Positions 11,758 to 20,780 are shown, counted from the stretch's first letter. The stretch: DNA of 64,000 nt from Diplonema papillatum (GCA_030068145.1 JAPJBO010000685.1:62000-125999), one strand, 5' to 3'. Notes: generated from the letters alone by a model not told the origin. Program-made: numbers and translations.

Positions 11758-11984
11758 TTGAGAGGGATAAACACGCAGTCTTTTTCCCTCAGGTTTTATT
11801 GTCGCAAACGAATCACCGCGTGCATCGGGCGGCGCCCACAGCACGGAACAAAGCGCCCATGCGGGGCTTCAAGCTCATTAGACAATCGACGCATACCACA
11901 CGAACGTATCAGGTTACCACACAACGTAAGCACACTCTCCCCGGTAGCTCCGGTCAGTTGACCTCCGCCGGGCTTAAAAAAGTT
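11758..11984 (+). repeat. Retroelement left repeat A1 (227 bp)
   Basis: Starts TTGAGAGGGATAAACACGC and ends CTTAAAAAAGTT. The same 227 bp occurs at 16010-16236 and 17701-17927. It lies directly in front of the gag-like ORF and probably holds the promoter or 5' leader. Confidence 0.9.
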
Positions 11985-12007
11985 ACCCCAAGTTTCCCCA
12001 AGTTGCG

Positions 12008-12970
12008 ATGCCCCCCAAGCAGCAACAGCAGAACGCCCTGCAGAGAGACGCGGAGGGGCTGGCTCTCCTGGAGAAGCGCCTTCTCGATCTCGAGGCAGGC
12101 CTGGCCCGGCGTGAGGCCGAAGTTGAAGCCGCCGAGAGGGAGATCGGCGCTGCCCAGAAGAGGGCACGTGAGCAGGACGAGGCGGAGAAGGAGGCCAAGA
12201 GGCCAAGAGGCGGAGAGGAGCTACCGGGAGAGGGGGGGGTACCACTGATGCCGGCCGAGCTCATGCCCGGCCTGCCGAGGGCGAGGGCGGAAGAAATCTT
12301 TCTCGCCTTTGACGAGCAGGACCCAGGGTTCTGGGCGGGCCTGGGCCCGACGCTGCAGCGGGAGCTGGGCAGCCTCGAAGACGAGCGCGAGGTGCTCGCG
12401 CTGCTGGATGGCGCGGCAGTCGCGGGGCAGGACGTCGGCGACGATGACGACGATGACGACTTCGCGTTCCTCGACCCGGAGCGGTGGAGAACAATGCAGC
12501 CGACGGCGGCAAACATGCGGGGGTTTGAGGACGCAGTCCGAAGGCTGTACAGGTTCAAAGGGAACCAACAGCTGCAGGACAGGCGGGACGATGTCACGGA
12601 ACGGGTCCGTGACCTCGTCCGCCTGCGCCGCGGGGAATCCGGTCCCCCGAAACGAATGTGGATCCTCCGCCTGGGGGGGCTCTTCCACTCCTACGAGGAG
12701 CAGAACGCGGAGTACGAGACCCGCGACCCCAGCGCAGCGCTAGTGATGCGCGACGTGCTGAGGGTGGAACTTCTGCCCGAGAGAGTGCGGCAGGCCCGGC
12801 GCCGGTTCACGGCGCAGTTTAAGGCGGCGCCCAAGTCGGTTCCGCCCCGCGCTCGGGGGGTCCCTCCGCGTCAGGCGCCGGCCTGCCGCAATTTCAAAGC
12901 AGGCAGATGCACAAGGGTGGACTGCCGTTTCTCGCACGGGCCCGTCTCCCGCAGGACAAAAAACGGGTGA
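12008..12970 (+). CDS. Gag-like protein with C-terminal CCCH zinc finger
   Basis: A 320-codon ORF from ATG at 12008, 23 bp after repeat A1. The N-terminal half is a charged coiled coil (QQQQNALQRDAEGLALLEKRL); a run of Asp (DDDDDDDF) marks the middle; the C-terminus has C-x7-C-x4-C-x3-H (CRNFKAGRCTRVDCRFSH), a CCCH-type nucleic-acid-binding finger. By position and finger it should be the capsid or nucleic-acid-binding protein of the element. The frame closes with TGA at 12968-12970, after which the same frame stays open into the recombinase, so readthrough is possible. Confidence 0.8.
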   Translation: MPPKQQQQNALQRDAEGLALLEKRLLDLEAGLARREAEVEAAEREIGAAQKRAREQDEAEKEAKRPRGGEELPGEGGVPLMPAELMPGLPRARAEEIFLAFDEQDPGFWAGLGPTLQRELGSLEDEREVLALLDGAAVAGQDVGDDDDDDDFAFLDPERWRTMQPTAANMRGFEDAVRRLYRFKGNQQLQDRRDDVTERVRDLVRLRRGESGPPKRMWILRLGGLFHSYEEQNAEYETRDPSAALVMRDVLRVELLPERVRQARRRFTAQFKAAPKSVPPRARGVPPRQAPACRNFKAGRCTRVDCRFSHGPVSRRTKNG

Positions 12971-13939
12971 CTCCCCTCCCAGAGAGGGGGGTTTGCCGCG
13001 TGGGAGAGGCGGGTCGCGGTTTTCGAGGGCGGCGCGACCTCGAAGAAGACGACGGCGCAGCGGGCGTCGATCGTGGCGTCGCTGACGCGGTTCACAGCCG
13101 TGGCGGGGTTGCAGGCGGCTCCCCCCGCGCTGAGAATCAAGGCGTTCGCGACCGCCATGCTCGGCAAGGGCATGACACAGGAGCAGTTGGAAGCGTACGT
13201 CGCGAGGGTGCCGGGGCAGAGAGGCAGGCCGAGGACCGGCGAGATGCGCACGGCCTCCGTCGGCAAGTACGTCGAGGTGCTGGGGGCGAAGCTCGGGGTG
13301 CCGTCGGGGGATCTGGCGGCCATGAAGAAGGCCATCCTCAAAGCCAGGCTCGAGCGCAGGGAAGTGCCGGCGCATGCCCCCCCGATCACGCTGGAGCAGC
13401 AACGGACCCTCGTCGAGGGGCTGGTCAGGGGCGGCGACGAGCAGGTGACGGTGGCTGCCTGCCTGGCGTGGGCGGGAGCGCTGCGGATGGCGGACCTGCG
13501 GGCCCTGGCCCCGACAGACGTGGTCATCGTGGGGCCGGGTCTGCTCCGAGTTTCGTGGTGGACCACGAAGGAGGCGAGCCTTCGTATGAGGGAGTCAGAG
13601 GTGACTTACCGGGTCCCCCTGGGCGTGGCGCTGCGAGTAAGCAGGTGGGTGCAGCGGGGGGCTCGCTTCACCGAGGCCACGACGAGGAAGCTGTTGCGGG
13701 AAGCGAGGAAGCTGTTCCCGGTTTGTGCAGAGCACAGCTGGAAGAGAGGGGCGCTCCAGCACCTGGCCAGAAGCGGGGCGGGCTGGGAGGACCTCCTGCT
13801 CATGGCCCGTCACCAGTCCAAGGACACGTTGAAGCGTTATCTCTGGGGCTGCCTGACCCCGGACAGCGTGAGGACGGCTCGCGCGTCGCTGCTGCTCCAC
13901 ACGCCGGTGAGCGGCGACCTGATGGCGTGCTCAAGGTGA
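12971..13939 (+). CDS. Tyrosine recombinase of the retroelement
   Basis: The frame continues from the gag stop without interruption to TGA at 13937-13939; a GTG at 13073 lies in it but I see no good ATG. Recombinase landmarks are ALRMADLRAL (first catalytic Arg), TTKEA (probable beta-hairpin Lys), HSWKRGALQHL (His with Lys then Arg where HxxR is usual), LLLMARHQSKDTLKRYL (second His and the tyrosine nucleophile). It would integrate a circular DNA copy. The frame is the same as gag and +1 to the RT frame. Confidence 0.85.
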   Translation, partial: LPSQRGGFAAWERRVAVFEGGATSKKTTAQRASIVASLTRFTAVAGLQAAPPALRIKAFATAMLGKGMTQEQLEAYVARVPGQRGRPRTGEMRTASVGKYVEVLGAKLGVPSGDLAAMKKAILKARLERREVPAHAPPITLEQQRTLVEGLVRGGDEQVTVAACLAWAGALRMADLRALAPTDVVIVGPGLLRVSWWTTKEASLRMRESEVTYRVPLGVALRVSRWVQRGARFTEATTRKLLREARKLFPVCAEHSWKRGALQHLARSGAGWEDLLLMARHQSKDTLKRYLWGCLTPDSVRTARASLLLHTPVSGDLMACSR

Positions 13940-15705
13940 AGGGTGCGGCCAGGACGAGCACGTTCTGCCCCGAGTACGCACAGGACCTGAAGAGCTCGCA
14001 TCCCCTGCGGGACTGGGCAAACAGCCGCCATCCCGGGGCAGCCGGGTATCTGGACCGCCTGCTCGCATGGGGGGAAAGCCGGTTACGGGGCGACATGGGC
14101 GAGCAGAGCGAGGCCGACTTCGACAGGGCGGTGACCTTGGAAGACTGGCTGCTGCGCGGGGACGTGAGCACGCACGTCGAAGGGGTTCGGGCTCAGGAAG
14201 AGGCGCTATCGGAACTGGCATCGAGGACGTACACGAAGGCACCGAGCCCGGTGTACAGAACGTCCCGCGGGCCCATCGACACCATGCCGGTCACAAAGGC
14301 CGACTACGGGAAGGTCGAGCGAGGCCTGTGGGAGGACGAGATTCGCGTCCTGCGCCAGCTGACGCGAGAGCCCATGCTCCTCTCGCACGAGAGGCACCAC
14401 GCTCCACCGAGCTCGGACATCACTGAGGCCGACCTGGCGGTGATGCTGCAGAGTGGCGTCGTTAGGAGAGTCGAAAAGAGGCCGCGGATCACTCTGAAGG
14501 TGTTCAAAATCCCGAAAAAGGGGAAGGAAGAGACCCGTCTGCTGATCGATGGCAGGCCCTTTGACAGCCGCACCTCCCAACCGCTGTCCCCCATCACCCC
14601 GTCGCTCAGGGATGTGGAGGGCTTCGTCCTGGACCACGCTTGGTTCGCGACCCTAGACCTGCTGGGCTACTTCTACCAGCTTCCGGTGTCCGACGCGCTG
14701 GCGGACTACCTGGGGTTTAGGGCGGCCAACGCGTACTACGTCTTCCGGATAGCCGTCCCGGGCATTGCGCGCGCGCCGGCGATCGCCCAGCTGACGACCC
14801 TGGGGGTCCGCCGACTGGCCGGCATCGGAAGCCGCAGTCTGGCGATCTACGACGACATAGCCTACGGGGGCTGGACAAGGTCCGACGTCGTCCGGGACGA
14901 GCGGAGCCTGAGGGCCGTGCTTGCCGACACCAGGATCCAGATCCGGGAGGACAAGGCGCAAGGCCCCTCGCAAGTCGGTACCTTCAACGGTCTGGATCTG
15001 GACCTAGCTACAAAGACGATCGCGATCCCGCGGGAATGGGCAGCAGTCTGCCGCGCGAACAAGCCGCAACGCGTGACGTCCTTCCGGGCCCTGGCACAGC
15101 GTATCGGGTGCCTGCGCTGGGCACTGTACGTCATGAGGTCCCCGGCGGCGGCGTATCCCGGGCTGCTGCGTGCGAGCCGACTGGTGAGTGGCAGGTGCCT
15201 CACCTACCGCGACTGGGACACGCTCGTGGAGCTCCCGCAGGAGCTGCTCGCGGAGCTGGAAGCTGGTGATCGCTGGCTGGGGGACGCTTCCCCCCGCAGA
15301 GTCAGGCGCCCAGCGCGGCGAGTGCACGTCTGGACGGACGCATCCGACCAGGGAGGTGGGGTGGTCGTCCTGGATCCGACGCGACGGACCGTCCTCGCTC
15401 GCGAGAGCTGGAGATGGAAGGATCGGCTGGCGAGGCTGGCTCCGCCGACGCCGATTCGGCGGCGCGAGCTGGTGACGGCGATTCTTGGCGTCCTGCTGGC
15501 TCGACACGTCACGACTGGGTGGGTGACGCTGGATGTCTTCCACGACAACAGCACGGCCGAGAGCCGCCACCGAAAGCTTGCGTCCCCGCACCCAGCGGAA
15601 AACCGCCTCATCGTTGAGATGCAGGAGCGCCTGCGCGATGCGGACGTGCTCACCCATCTGGTTCCGGGCGAGAACATGGTCGCCGACCTGGACACCAGAG
15701 ACTGA
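13927..15705 (+). CDS. Reverse transcriptase-RNase H of the retroelement
   Basis: Frame shifted by -1 from the recombinase; the end of the recombinase ORF overlaps the presumed start by a few codons. The open frame extends far upstream, but that part overlaps the recombinase and is not believable as protein. RT motifs: LLIDGRPFDSRT, ATLDLLGYFYQLPV (motif A Asp), AIYDDIAYGG (motif C YDD). RNase H: VHVWTDASDQGGG (Asp), RRELVTAI (Glu), DVFHDNSTA (Asp). All catalytic acids are present and there is no internal stop, so this copy may be recent. No slippery heptamer is evident at the junction. Confidence 0.88.
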   Translation: MLKVKGAARTSTFCPEYAQDLKSSHPLRDWANSRHPGAAGYLDRLLAWGESRLRGDMGEQSEADFDRAVTLEDWLLRGDVSTHVEGVRAQEEALSELASRTYTKAPSPVYRTSRGPIDTMPVTKADYGKVERGLWEDEIRVLRQLTREPMLLSHERHHAPPSSDITEADLAVMLQSGVVRRVEKRPRITLKVFKIPKKGKEETRLLIDGRPFDSRTSQPLSPITPSLRDVEGFVLDHAWFATLDLLGYFYQLPVSDALADYLGFRAANAYYVFRIAVPGIARAPAIAQLTTLGVRRLAGIGSRSLAIYDDIAYGGWTRSDVVRDERSLRAVLADTRIQIREDKAQGPSQVGTFNGLDLDLATKTIAIPREWAAVCRANKPQRVTSFRALAQRIGCLRWALYVMRSPAAAYPGLLRASRLVSGRCLTYRDWDTLVELPQELLAELEAGDRWLGDASPRRVRRPARRVHVWTDASDQGGGVVVLDPTRRTVLARESWRWKDRLARLAPPTPIRRRELVTAILGVLLARHVTTGWVTLDVFHDNSTAESRHRKLASPHPAENRLIVEMQERLRDADVLTHLVPGENMVADLDTRD

Positions 15706-15746
15706 GAGATTGAGGGGGGGGAGGGGGGCGCGGCGTCTTTAAATAA

Positions 15747-16009
15747 TGCCTACTGTTTCCTTCCGCGTGAAGGCACACGGAAGAGGGCCTCCGCAGGGGT
15801 GCTGACCCCAGCGAATGAAAGGGCTCCTTTTCCGCGGCAGGATGTATCTAGCAAGGTGGCCGGTGCTTCTCACTGGCCCCGACGCACGCCAGCGTCCTCC
15901 TCCAAACCCTCTCTGTCTCTATTTATGTCTCTCTTTCTCTTTTCTCCGCATGTGGTACAAAGAAGCGAGGTTTGGCGCGGCAGCTCTTCCCCAGAGAAGG
16001 GAAATAAAA
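15747..16009 (+). repeat. Retroelement repeat B1 (263 bp)
   Basis: Begins TGCCTACTGTTTCCTTCCGC and ends GGGAAATAAAA; equal to B2 at 17438-17700. It starts 41 bp after the RT/RNase H stop and abuts A2. Confidence 0.9.
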
Positions 16010-16236
16010 TTGAGAGGGATAAACACGCAGTCTTTTTCCCTCAGGTTTTATTGTCGCAAACGAATCACCGCGTGCATCGGGCGGCGCCCACAGCACGGAA
16101 CAAAGCGCCCATGCGGGGCTTCAAGCTCATTAGACAATCGACGCATACCACACGAACGTATCAGGTTACCACACAACGTAAGCACACTCTCCCCGGTAGC
16201 TCCGGTCAGTTGACCTCCGCCGGGCTTAAAAAAGTT
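16010..16236 (+). repeat. Retroelement repeat A2 (227 bp)
   Basis: Second copy of A1, joined head-on to B1. The B1-A2 junction is the arrangement expected of split direct repeats. Confidence 0.9.
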
Positions 16237-16304
16237 CCCTCCCTCCCTCCCAATGCGATGAGGGTATCGCGCCATGAACTTCTTCCCTCCGCGAGGGTCC
16301 CCCG

Positions 16305-17255
16305 ATGGCATCGTGCAGCGTTTCCCCTCGGCAGAGGGCTGGCTTCCCCGTGCGGGAAATGACGTCGCACTCCCTCCGCAGAGGGCTCCCCAGCAGGGGT
16401 GGCATCGTGCAGCGTTTTCCCCTCAGCAGAGGGCTGGCTTCCCCGTGCGGGAAATGACGTCGCGCTCCCTCCGCAGAGGGCTCCCCAGCAGGGGTGGCAT
16501 CGTGCAGCGTTTTCCCCTCAGCAGAGGGCTGGCTTCCCCGTGCGGGAAATGACGTCGCGCTCCCTCCGCAGAGGGCTCCCCAGCAGGGGTGGCATCGTGC
16601 AGCGTTTTCCCCTCAGCAGAGGGCTGGCTTCCCCGTGCGGGAAATGACGTCGCGCTCCCTCCGCAGAGGGCTCCCCAGCAGGGGTGGCATCGTGCAGCGT
16701 TTTCCCCTCAGCAGAGGGCTGGCTTCCCCGTGCGGGAAATGACGTCGCGCTCCCTCCGCAGAGGGCTCCCCAGCAGGGGTGGCATCGTGCAGCGTTTTCC
16801 CCTCAGCAGAGGGCTGGCTTCCCCGTGCGGGAAATGACGTCGCGCTCCCTCCGCAGAGGGCTCCCCAGCAGGGGTGGCATCGTGCAGCGTTTTCCCCTCA
16901 GCAGAGGGCTGGCTTCCCCGTGCGGGAAATGACGTCGCGCTCCCTCCGCAGAGGGCTCCCCAGCAGGGGTGGCATCGTGCAGCGTTTTCCCCTCAGCAGA
17001 GGGCTGGCTTCCCCGTGCGGGAAATGACGTCGCGCTCCCTCCGCAGAGGGCTCCCCAGCAGGGGTGGCATCGTGCAGCGTTTTCCCCTCAGCAGAGGGCT
17101 GGCTTCCCCGTGCGGGAAATGACGTCGCGCTCCCTCCGCAGAGGGCTCCCCAGCAGGGGTGGCATCGTGCAGCGTTTTCCCCTCAGCAGAGGGCGGGCTT
17201 CCCCGTGCGGGAAATGACGTTGCTTTTCCCTCCGCAGAGGGCTATGCAGCTTTTC
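16305..17255 (+). repeat. 95-bp hairpin-rich tandem array, ten units
   Basis: Unit period is 95 bp with near-perfect copies. Each unit contains short perfect hairpins: CCCTCAGCAGAGGG, TTCCCCGTGCGGGAA, CCCTCCGCAGAGGG and CCCCAGCAGGGG. The first unit has one base fewer in a T run and the last is diverged. It sits between A2 and B2. Confidence 0.92.
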
Positions 17256-17437
17256 CCCTCAGCAGAGGGCTGACTTCCTTCCGCTCCACAGAGGGCATCG
17301 GGCACGTGCGTGCATGAGGCTGGAAGCGTGATTACTGCATCCCCTCCGCACTGCCCTGGATCTTCTGTTTTCCTCCTCCTTTCCCCTTGTGCGACAAGGA
17401 AGAAGAAATCCTTGCTCAACACAGACCGATACAATCC

Positions 17438-17700
17438 TGCCTACTGTTTCCTTCCGCGTGAAGGCACACGGAAGAGGGCCTCCGCAGGGGTGCTGACCCC
17501 AGCGAATGAAAGGGCTCCTTTTCCGCGGCAGGATGTATCTAGCAAGGTGGCCGGTGCTTCTCACTGGCCCCGACGCACGCCAGCGTCCTCCTCCAAACCC
17601 TCTCTGTCTCTATTTATGTCTCTCTTTCTCTTTTCTCCGCATGTGGTACAAAGAAGCGAGGTTTGGCGCGGCAGCTCTTCCCCAGAGAAGGGAAATAAAA
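17438..17700 (+). repeat. Retroelement repeat B2 (263 bp)
   Basis: Same as B1. About 180 bp of non-repeat sequence separates it from the 95-bp array. Confidence 0.9.
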
Positions 17701-17927
17701 TTGAGAGGGATAAACACGCAGTCTTTTTCCCTCAGGTTTTATTGTCGCAAACGAATCACCGCGTGCATCGGGCGGCGCCCACAGCACGGAACAAAGCGCC
17801 CATGCGGGGCTTCAAGCTCATTAGACAATCGACGCATACCACACGAACGTATCAGGTTACCACACAACGTAAGCACACTCTCCCCGGTAGCTCCGGTCAG
17901 TTGACCTCCGCCGGGCTTAAAAAAGTT
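17701..17927 (+). repeat. Retroelement repeat A3 (227 bp)
   Basis: Third A copy, directly after B2. It is followed not by ORFs but by the same spacer and 95-bp units that follow A2, so the whole B-A-array block is duplicated in tandem. Confidence 0.9.
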
Positions 17928-17995
17928 CCCTCCCTCCCTCCCAATGCGATGAGGGTATCGCGCCATGAACTTCTTCCCTCCGCGAGGGTCCCCCG

Positions 17996-18338
17996 ATGGC
18001 ATCGTGCAGCGTTTCCCCTCAGCAGAGGGCTGGCTTCCCCGTGCGGGAAATGACGTCGCACTCCCTCCGCAGAGGGCTCCCCAGCAGGGGTGGCATCGTG
18101 CAGCGTTTTCCCCTCAGCAGAGGGCTGGCTTCCCCGTGCGGGAAATGACGTCGCGCTCCCTCCGCAGAGGGCTCCCCAGCAGGGGTGGCATCGTGCAGCG
18201 TTTTCCCCTCAGCAGAGGGCTGGCTTCCCCGTGCGGGAAATGACGTCGCGCTCCCTCCGCAGAGGGCTCCCCAGCAGGGGTGGCATCGGGCAGCGTTTTC
18301 CCCTCAGCAGAGGGCTGGCTTCCCCGTGCGGGAAATGA
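17996..18338 (+). repeat. 95-bp hairpin-rich tandem array, short second block
   Basis: Nearly four units of the same 95-bp repeat as at 16305, ending abruptly at GGGAAATGA, where phosphatase-exon spacer resumes. This is the right boundary of the element. Confidence 0.88.
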
Positions 18339-18404
18339 TCAACAAGTCCCGCGTACCCCCGGAGACTCAACGAACTTTCGTCTTCTTAGTAAATGTACCT
18401 GTTC

Positions 18405-18700
18405 CAGGAAAGAGAACCACATTGCAAGCTCGACAACAAGGTCCGGAAGATGGACATTTTGTTCATCCGCCACGCGGAGTCGTCGAACACTGTGCTGCTG
18501 GCGGAGTTGGAAGCAAAGATGGCCGGAGAGTACACGAGAGACCAAGGCCTGCGAAAGTGGTACGCCAGCCGGTCCCTCGACGCGCCGCTGTCGGAGAAGG
18601 GAAAGCTGCAGGCGAGCCGGCTGGGTGAGTACTACTCCGAGGTGCTGAAGGAAAGCGAATACCCAGCCTTCTACTCCCGGTCGCCGGAACACTCAAGCAG
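18405..18700 (+). pseudogene. Partial 5' copy of the histidine-phosphatase exon, copy 3
   Basis: Carries the acceptor-like CTGTTCCAG, the leader and MDILFIRHAES with an open frame to about YSRSPEHS, then stops. Like the other copies it lacks the C-terminal part. The spacer after it joins the intact gene. Confidence 0.8.
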
Positions 18701-18851
18701 ACCAGTCACTTGACCCCAAAATCTTCGAAACAAGTTCCGCGTACCCCCGGAGACTCAACTAACCATGTCGGGAAACAGTCGTTTTCTTAGTAAAATATAC
18801 CTGTTCCAGGAAAGAGAAACACATTGCAAGCTCGACAACAAGGTCCGGAAG

Positions 18852-19631
18852 ATGGACATTTTGTTCATCCGCCACGCGGAGTCGTCGAACAATGTGCTGT
18901 TGGCGGAGTTGGAAGCGAAGATGGCCAGCGGAGAGTACACGAGGGACCAAGGCCTGCGAAAATGGTACGCAAGCCGGTCCCTCGACGCGCCGCTGTCGGA
19001 GAAGGGAAAGCTGCAGGCGAGCCGGCTGGGCGAGTACTACTCCGAGGTGCTGAAGGACGGCGATTACCTGGCCTTCTGCTCCCCGTTCATGAGGACACTC
19101 GACACGCTGCACCCGCTGGCCACCGCGCTGGGGCCCAAGAAGATGAAGGTGATCGTCCACCCGGAGATCTACGAATCAGGCGGCGTGTTCGAGTCAAATC
19201 CGGCTACAAAAGAGCGGGTCGGATCTGACAAGTGCTTCACGGGTAGGCAGATTAAAGAGAAATACGGCTTCGACACGTCGCTGATCCCGCAAGACAAAGG
19301 CTGGTACGCAGGGAAGCCGTTCGAGACGGAGGACATGTGCATCGACCGCTCGAAGCGTGTTGCGGAGTGGCTTTTCACGGAGTCCCTGCACCGTCAGGCC
19401 CAGGGCAAGACGGTCGTCTTGGTGGCCCACCAGCACTTCCTCTCGTTCCTCTTCTGCGCCCTGCAGGGCATCTCGCCCAAGTCGTACGCGTTCCCCGTCG
19501 GCAACACGGAGACCATCTACGCGACCATCTGCCGGAAGCCGCAGCGTTTCGTCTCCTTCCGCTGGATCGGCAAGTCCGACCACCTTTCTCGTCACCACCC
19601 CCCCGTCATCGGCCTTCGTGCCAGCCTGTGA
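18852..19631 (+). CDS. Histidine phosphatase (phosphoglycerate-mutase-like)
   Basis: ATG at 18852 gives 259 residues starting MDILFIRHAESS, the N-terminal strand and phosphohistidine motif of branch-1 histidine phosphatases. Further family signs are SPFMRTLDT and VVLVAHQHFLSFL, which carries the second catalytic His. I chose this start because the family usually opens right at this strand; an in-frame ATG at 18765 would add 29 residues, but the sequence before GAAAGAG (ending CTGTTCCAG) looks like an intron 3' end, so a short 5' exon may exist. The substrate cannot be told from sequence. Partial copies flank it: the 5' part three times upstream, the 3' part once downstream. Confidence 0.85.
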   Translation: MDILFIRHAESSNNVLLAELEAKMASGEYTRDQGLRKWYASRSLDAPLSEKGKLQASRLGEYYSEVLKDGDYLAFCSPFMRTLDTLHPLATALGPKKMKVIVHPEIYESGGVFESNPATKERVGSDKCFTGRQIKEKYGFDTSLIPQDKGWYAGKPFETEDMCIDRSKRVAEWLFTESLHRQAQGKTVVLVAHQHFLSFLFCALQGISPKSYAFPVGNTETIYATICRKPQRFVSFRWIGKSDHLSRHHPPVIGLRASL

Positions 19632-19830
19632 CCCCCCCTTTCCTGACGGATTCCCAGCACCATTAACAACGACCCCTCCCCGCGACAGATTTGTCTGTGC
19701 TCTGGTAGCACGGGTGGTCCTGGCTGTGCGATGTTGAGCACATATCCATTCCAAGCACGTTCTTGCAAATCCCCATCCCAGCAGCTGTTACACATACACA
19801 GGTGGTGCCCAGCCCTCAGAAAACCCCACA

Positions 19831-20066
19831 GAGTCCCTGCACCGTCAGGGCAAGACGGTCGCCTTGGTAGCACACCAGCACTTCCTCTCGTTCCTCTTCT
19901 GCACCCTGCAGGGCATCACCCAAGTCGTACATCGTACAGACCATCTACGCGACCATCTGCCGCAAGCCGCAGCGTTTCGTCTCCTTCCGCTGGATCGGCA
20001 AGTCCGACCACCTTCCTCGTCACCACCCCCCCGTCATCGGTCTTCGTGCCAAGCCCGTGACCCCCC
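19831..20066 (+). pseudogene. Partial 3' copy of the histidine-phosphatase exon
   Basis: Matches the end of the gene from ESLHRQ (with QAQ deleted) through VAHQHFLSFLF and FRWIGKSD to beyond the stop. A deletion around the segment for SPKSYAFPVGN destroys the frame. The flanking CGGATTCCCAGCACCATTAAC is repeated after both the real gene and this copy. Confidence 0.8.
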
Positions 20067-20151
20067 CTTCCTTGTGACGGATTCCCAGCACCATTAACAA
20101 CGAACCCTCCCCGTGACAGATTCGTCTGTGCACGTACGCACACTGTGAGGT

Positions 20152-20292
20152 CCAGCCTCAGAAGCTGGAGTTAAAAAGAGTGTGCCCGAGTCACAACCGA
20201 GAAGCGGGTGTGCTGCAACCAAAACGCGTGTGAATCCACACCCGAAAAGCGGGCGCGACACCCGCTTCTTTAACTCCAGCGGCTGAGGCTGG
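20152..20292. mobile_element. Foldback/MITE candidate with 24-bp inverted ends
   Basis: Left end CCAGCCTCAGAAGCTGGAG... and right end, read on the other strand, CCAGCCTCAGCCGCTGGAG..., match at 22 of 24 positions (20152-20175 and 20269-20292). The 141-bp interior contains further inverted AGAAGCGGGTGT / ACACCCGCTTCT. No clear target duplication is seen. Confidence 0.6.
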
Positions 20293-20489
20293 GACTCCGC
20301 CGTGCATACACAGGGGAGCCCAGCCGTCAGAAAACCCCGGAGAAGTAAAACCTTTGCGGGCCCGGCGTCACCGCAGCGAAAAGGCTGACGATCGCGTGGA
20401 GCTGCTCTGCGTGCCAACGTCTCCCCGCCACCTCCACCCACCAGCGCGGCGATCGCGGACCGAAACACGGCGCAGACAAGCCATTTTCA

Positions 20490-20780
20490 CTGCAAAAACT
20501 TCAGCTGTTTTGCAAATCTTGGGTTCCAAAATTGTGGTCAAAATTTTGGGTTCACAAAAATTGTGGGTCAAAATTTTTGGGTCGTGAGATTTTCGATTTT
20601 GCAAAATCTGAGATTTCGCGTTTGCAAAATCTGACACCCGCCTCGAAAAAGGATCCAAAATTTTGGGTCAATTTTTTTGAGTCGAAAATTTGGTCGAAAT
20701 TTTCGACCCAATTTTTTCATTGGGTTCAAAAGTTTTGGGTCAAAGTTGCTCTAGTGAAAAGGGCTTGTGACTCTGTGATG
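20490..20780. repeat. AT-rich low-complexity block (TTTTGGGTC-type)
   Basis: A local drop in GC made of degenerate repeats of AAAATTTTGGGTC with inverted forms such as TTTTCGACCCAA. No coding potential. Confidence 0.6.

Larger units (their letters stand above)
11758..18338 (+). mobile_element. Tyrosine-recombinase retroelement (VIPER/Ngaro-like order)
   Basis: The element carries, in order, a gag-like ORF with CCCH finger, a tyrosine recombinase, and RT with RNase H. It has split direct repeats: A1 at the left end, then B1-A2 after the ORFs, then B2-A3. A copies are 227 bp and B copies 263 bp. Arrays of a 95-bp unit follow A2 and A3. No target duplication is seen, as expected for recombinase-inserted elements. 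Its flanks rejoin the spacer found intact between other phosphatase-exon copies (about 18705-18735). Known YR retroelements (DIRS, Ngaro, PAT) put the recombinase last; VIPER of trypanosomes puts it before RT, as here. Confidence 0.85.

Noticed and set aside
12907-13926. Upstream half of the long RT frame, overlapping the recombinase
   Set aside because: The translation is Gly/Arg/Ala-rich without motifs while the other frame gives a recombinase; the frame is open only because of high GC.
16274-18338. Series of 82-codon ORFs repeated every 95 bp
   Set aside because: They are translations of the 95-bp array; no evidence for a protein.
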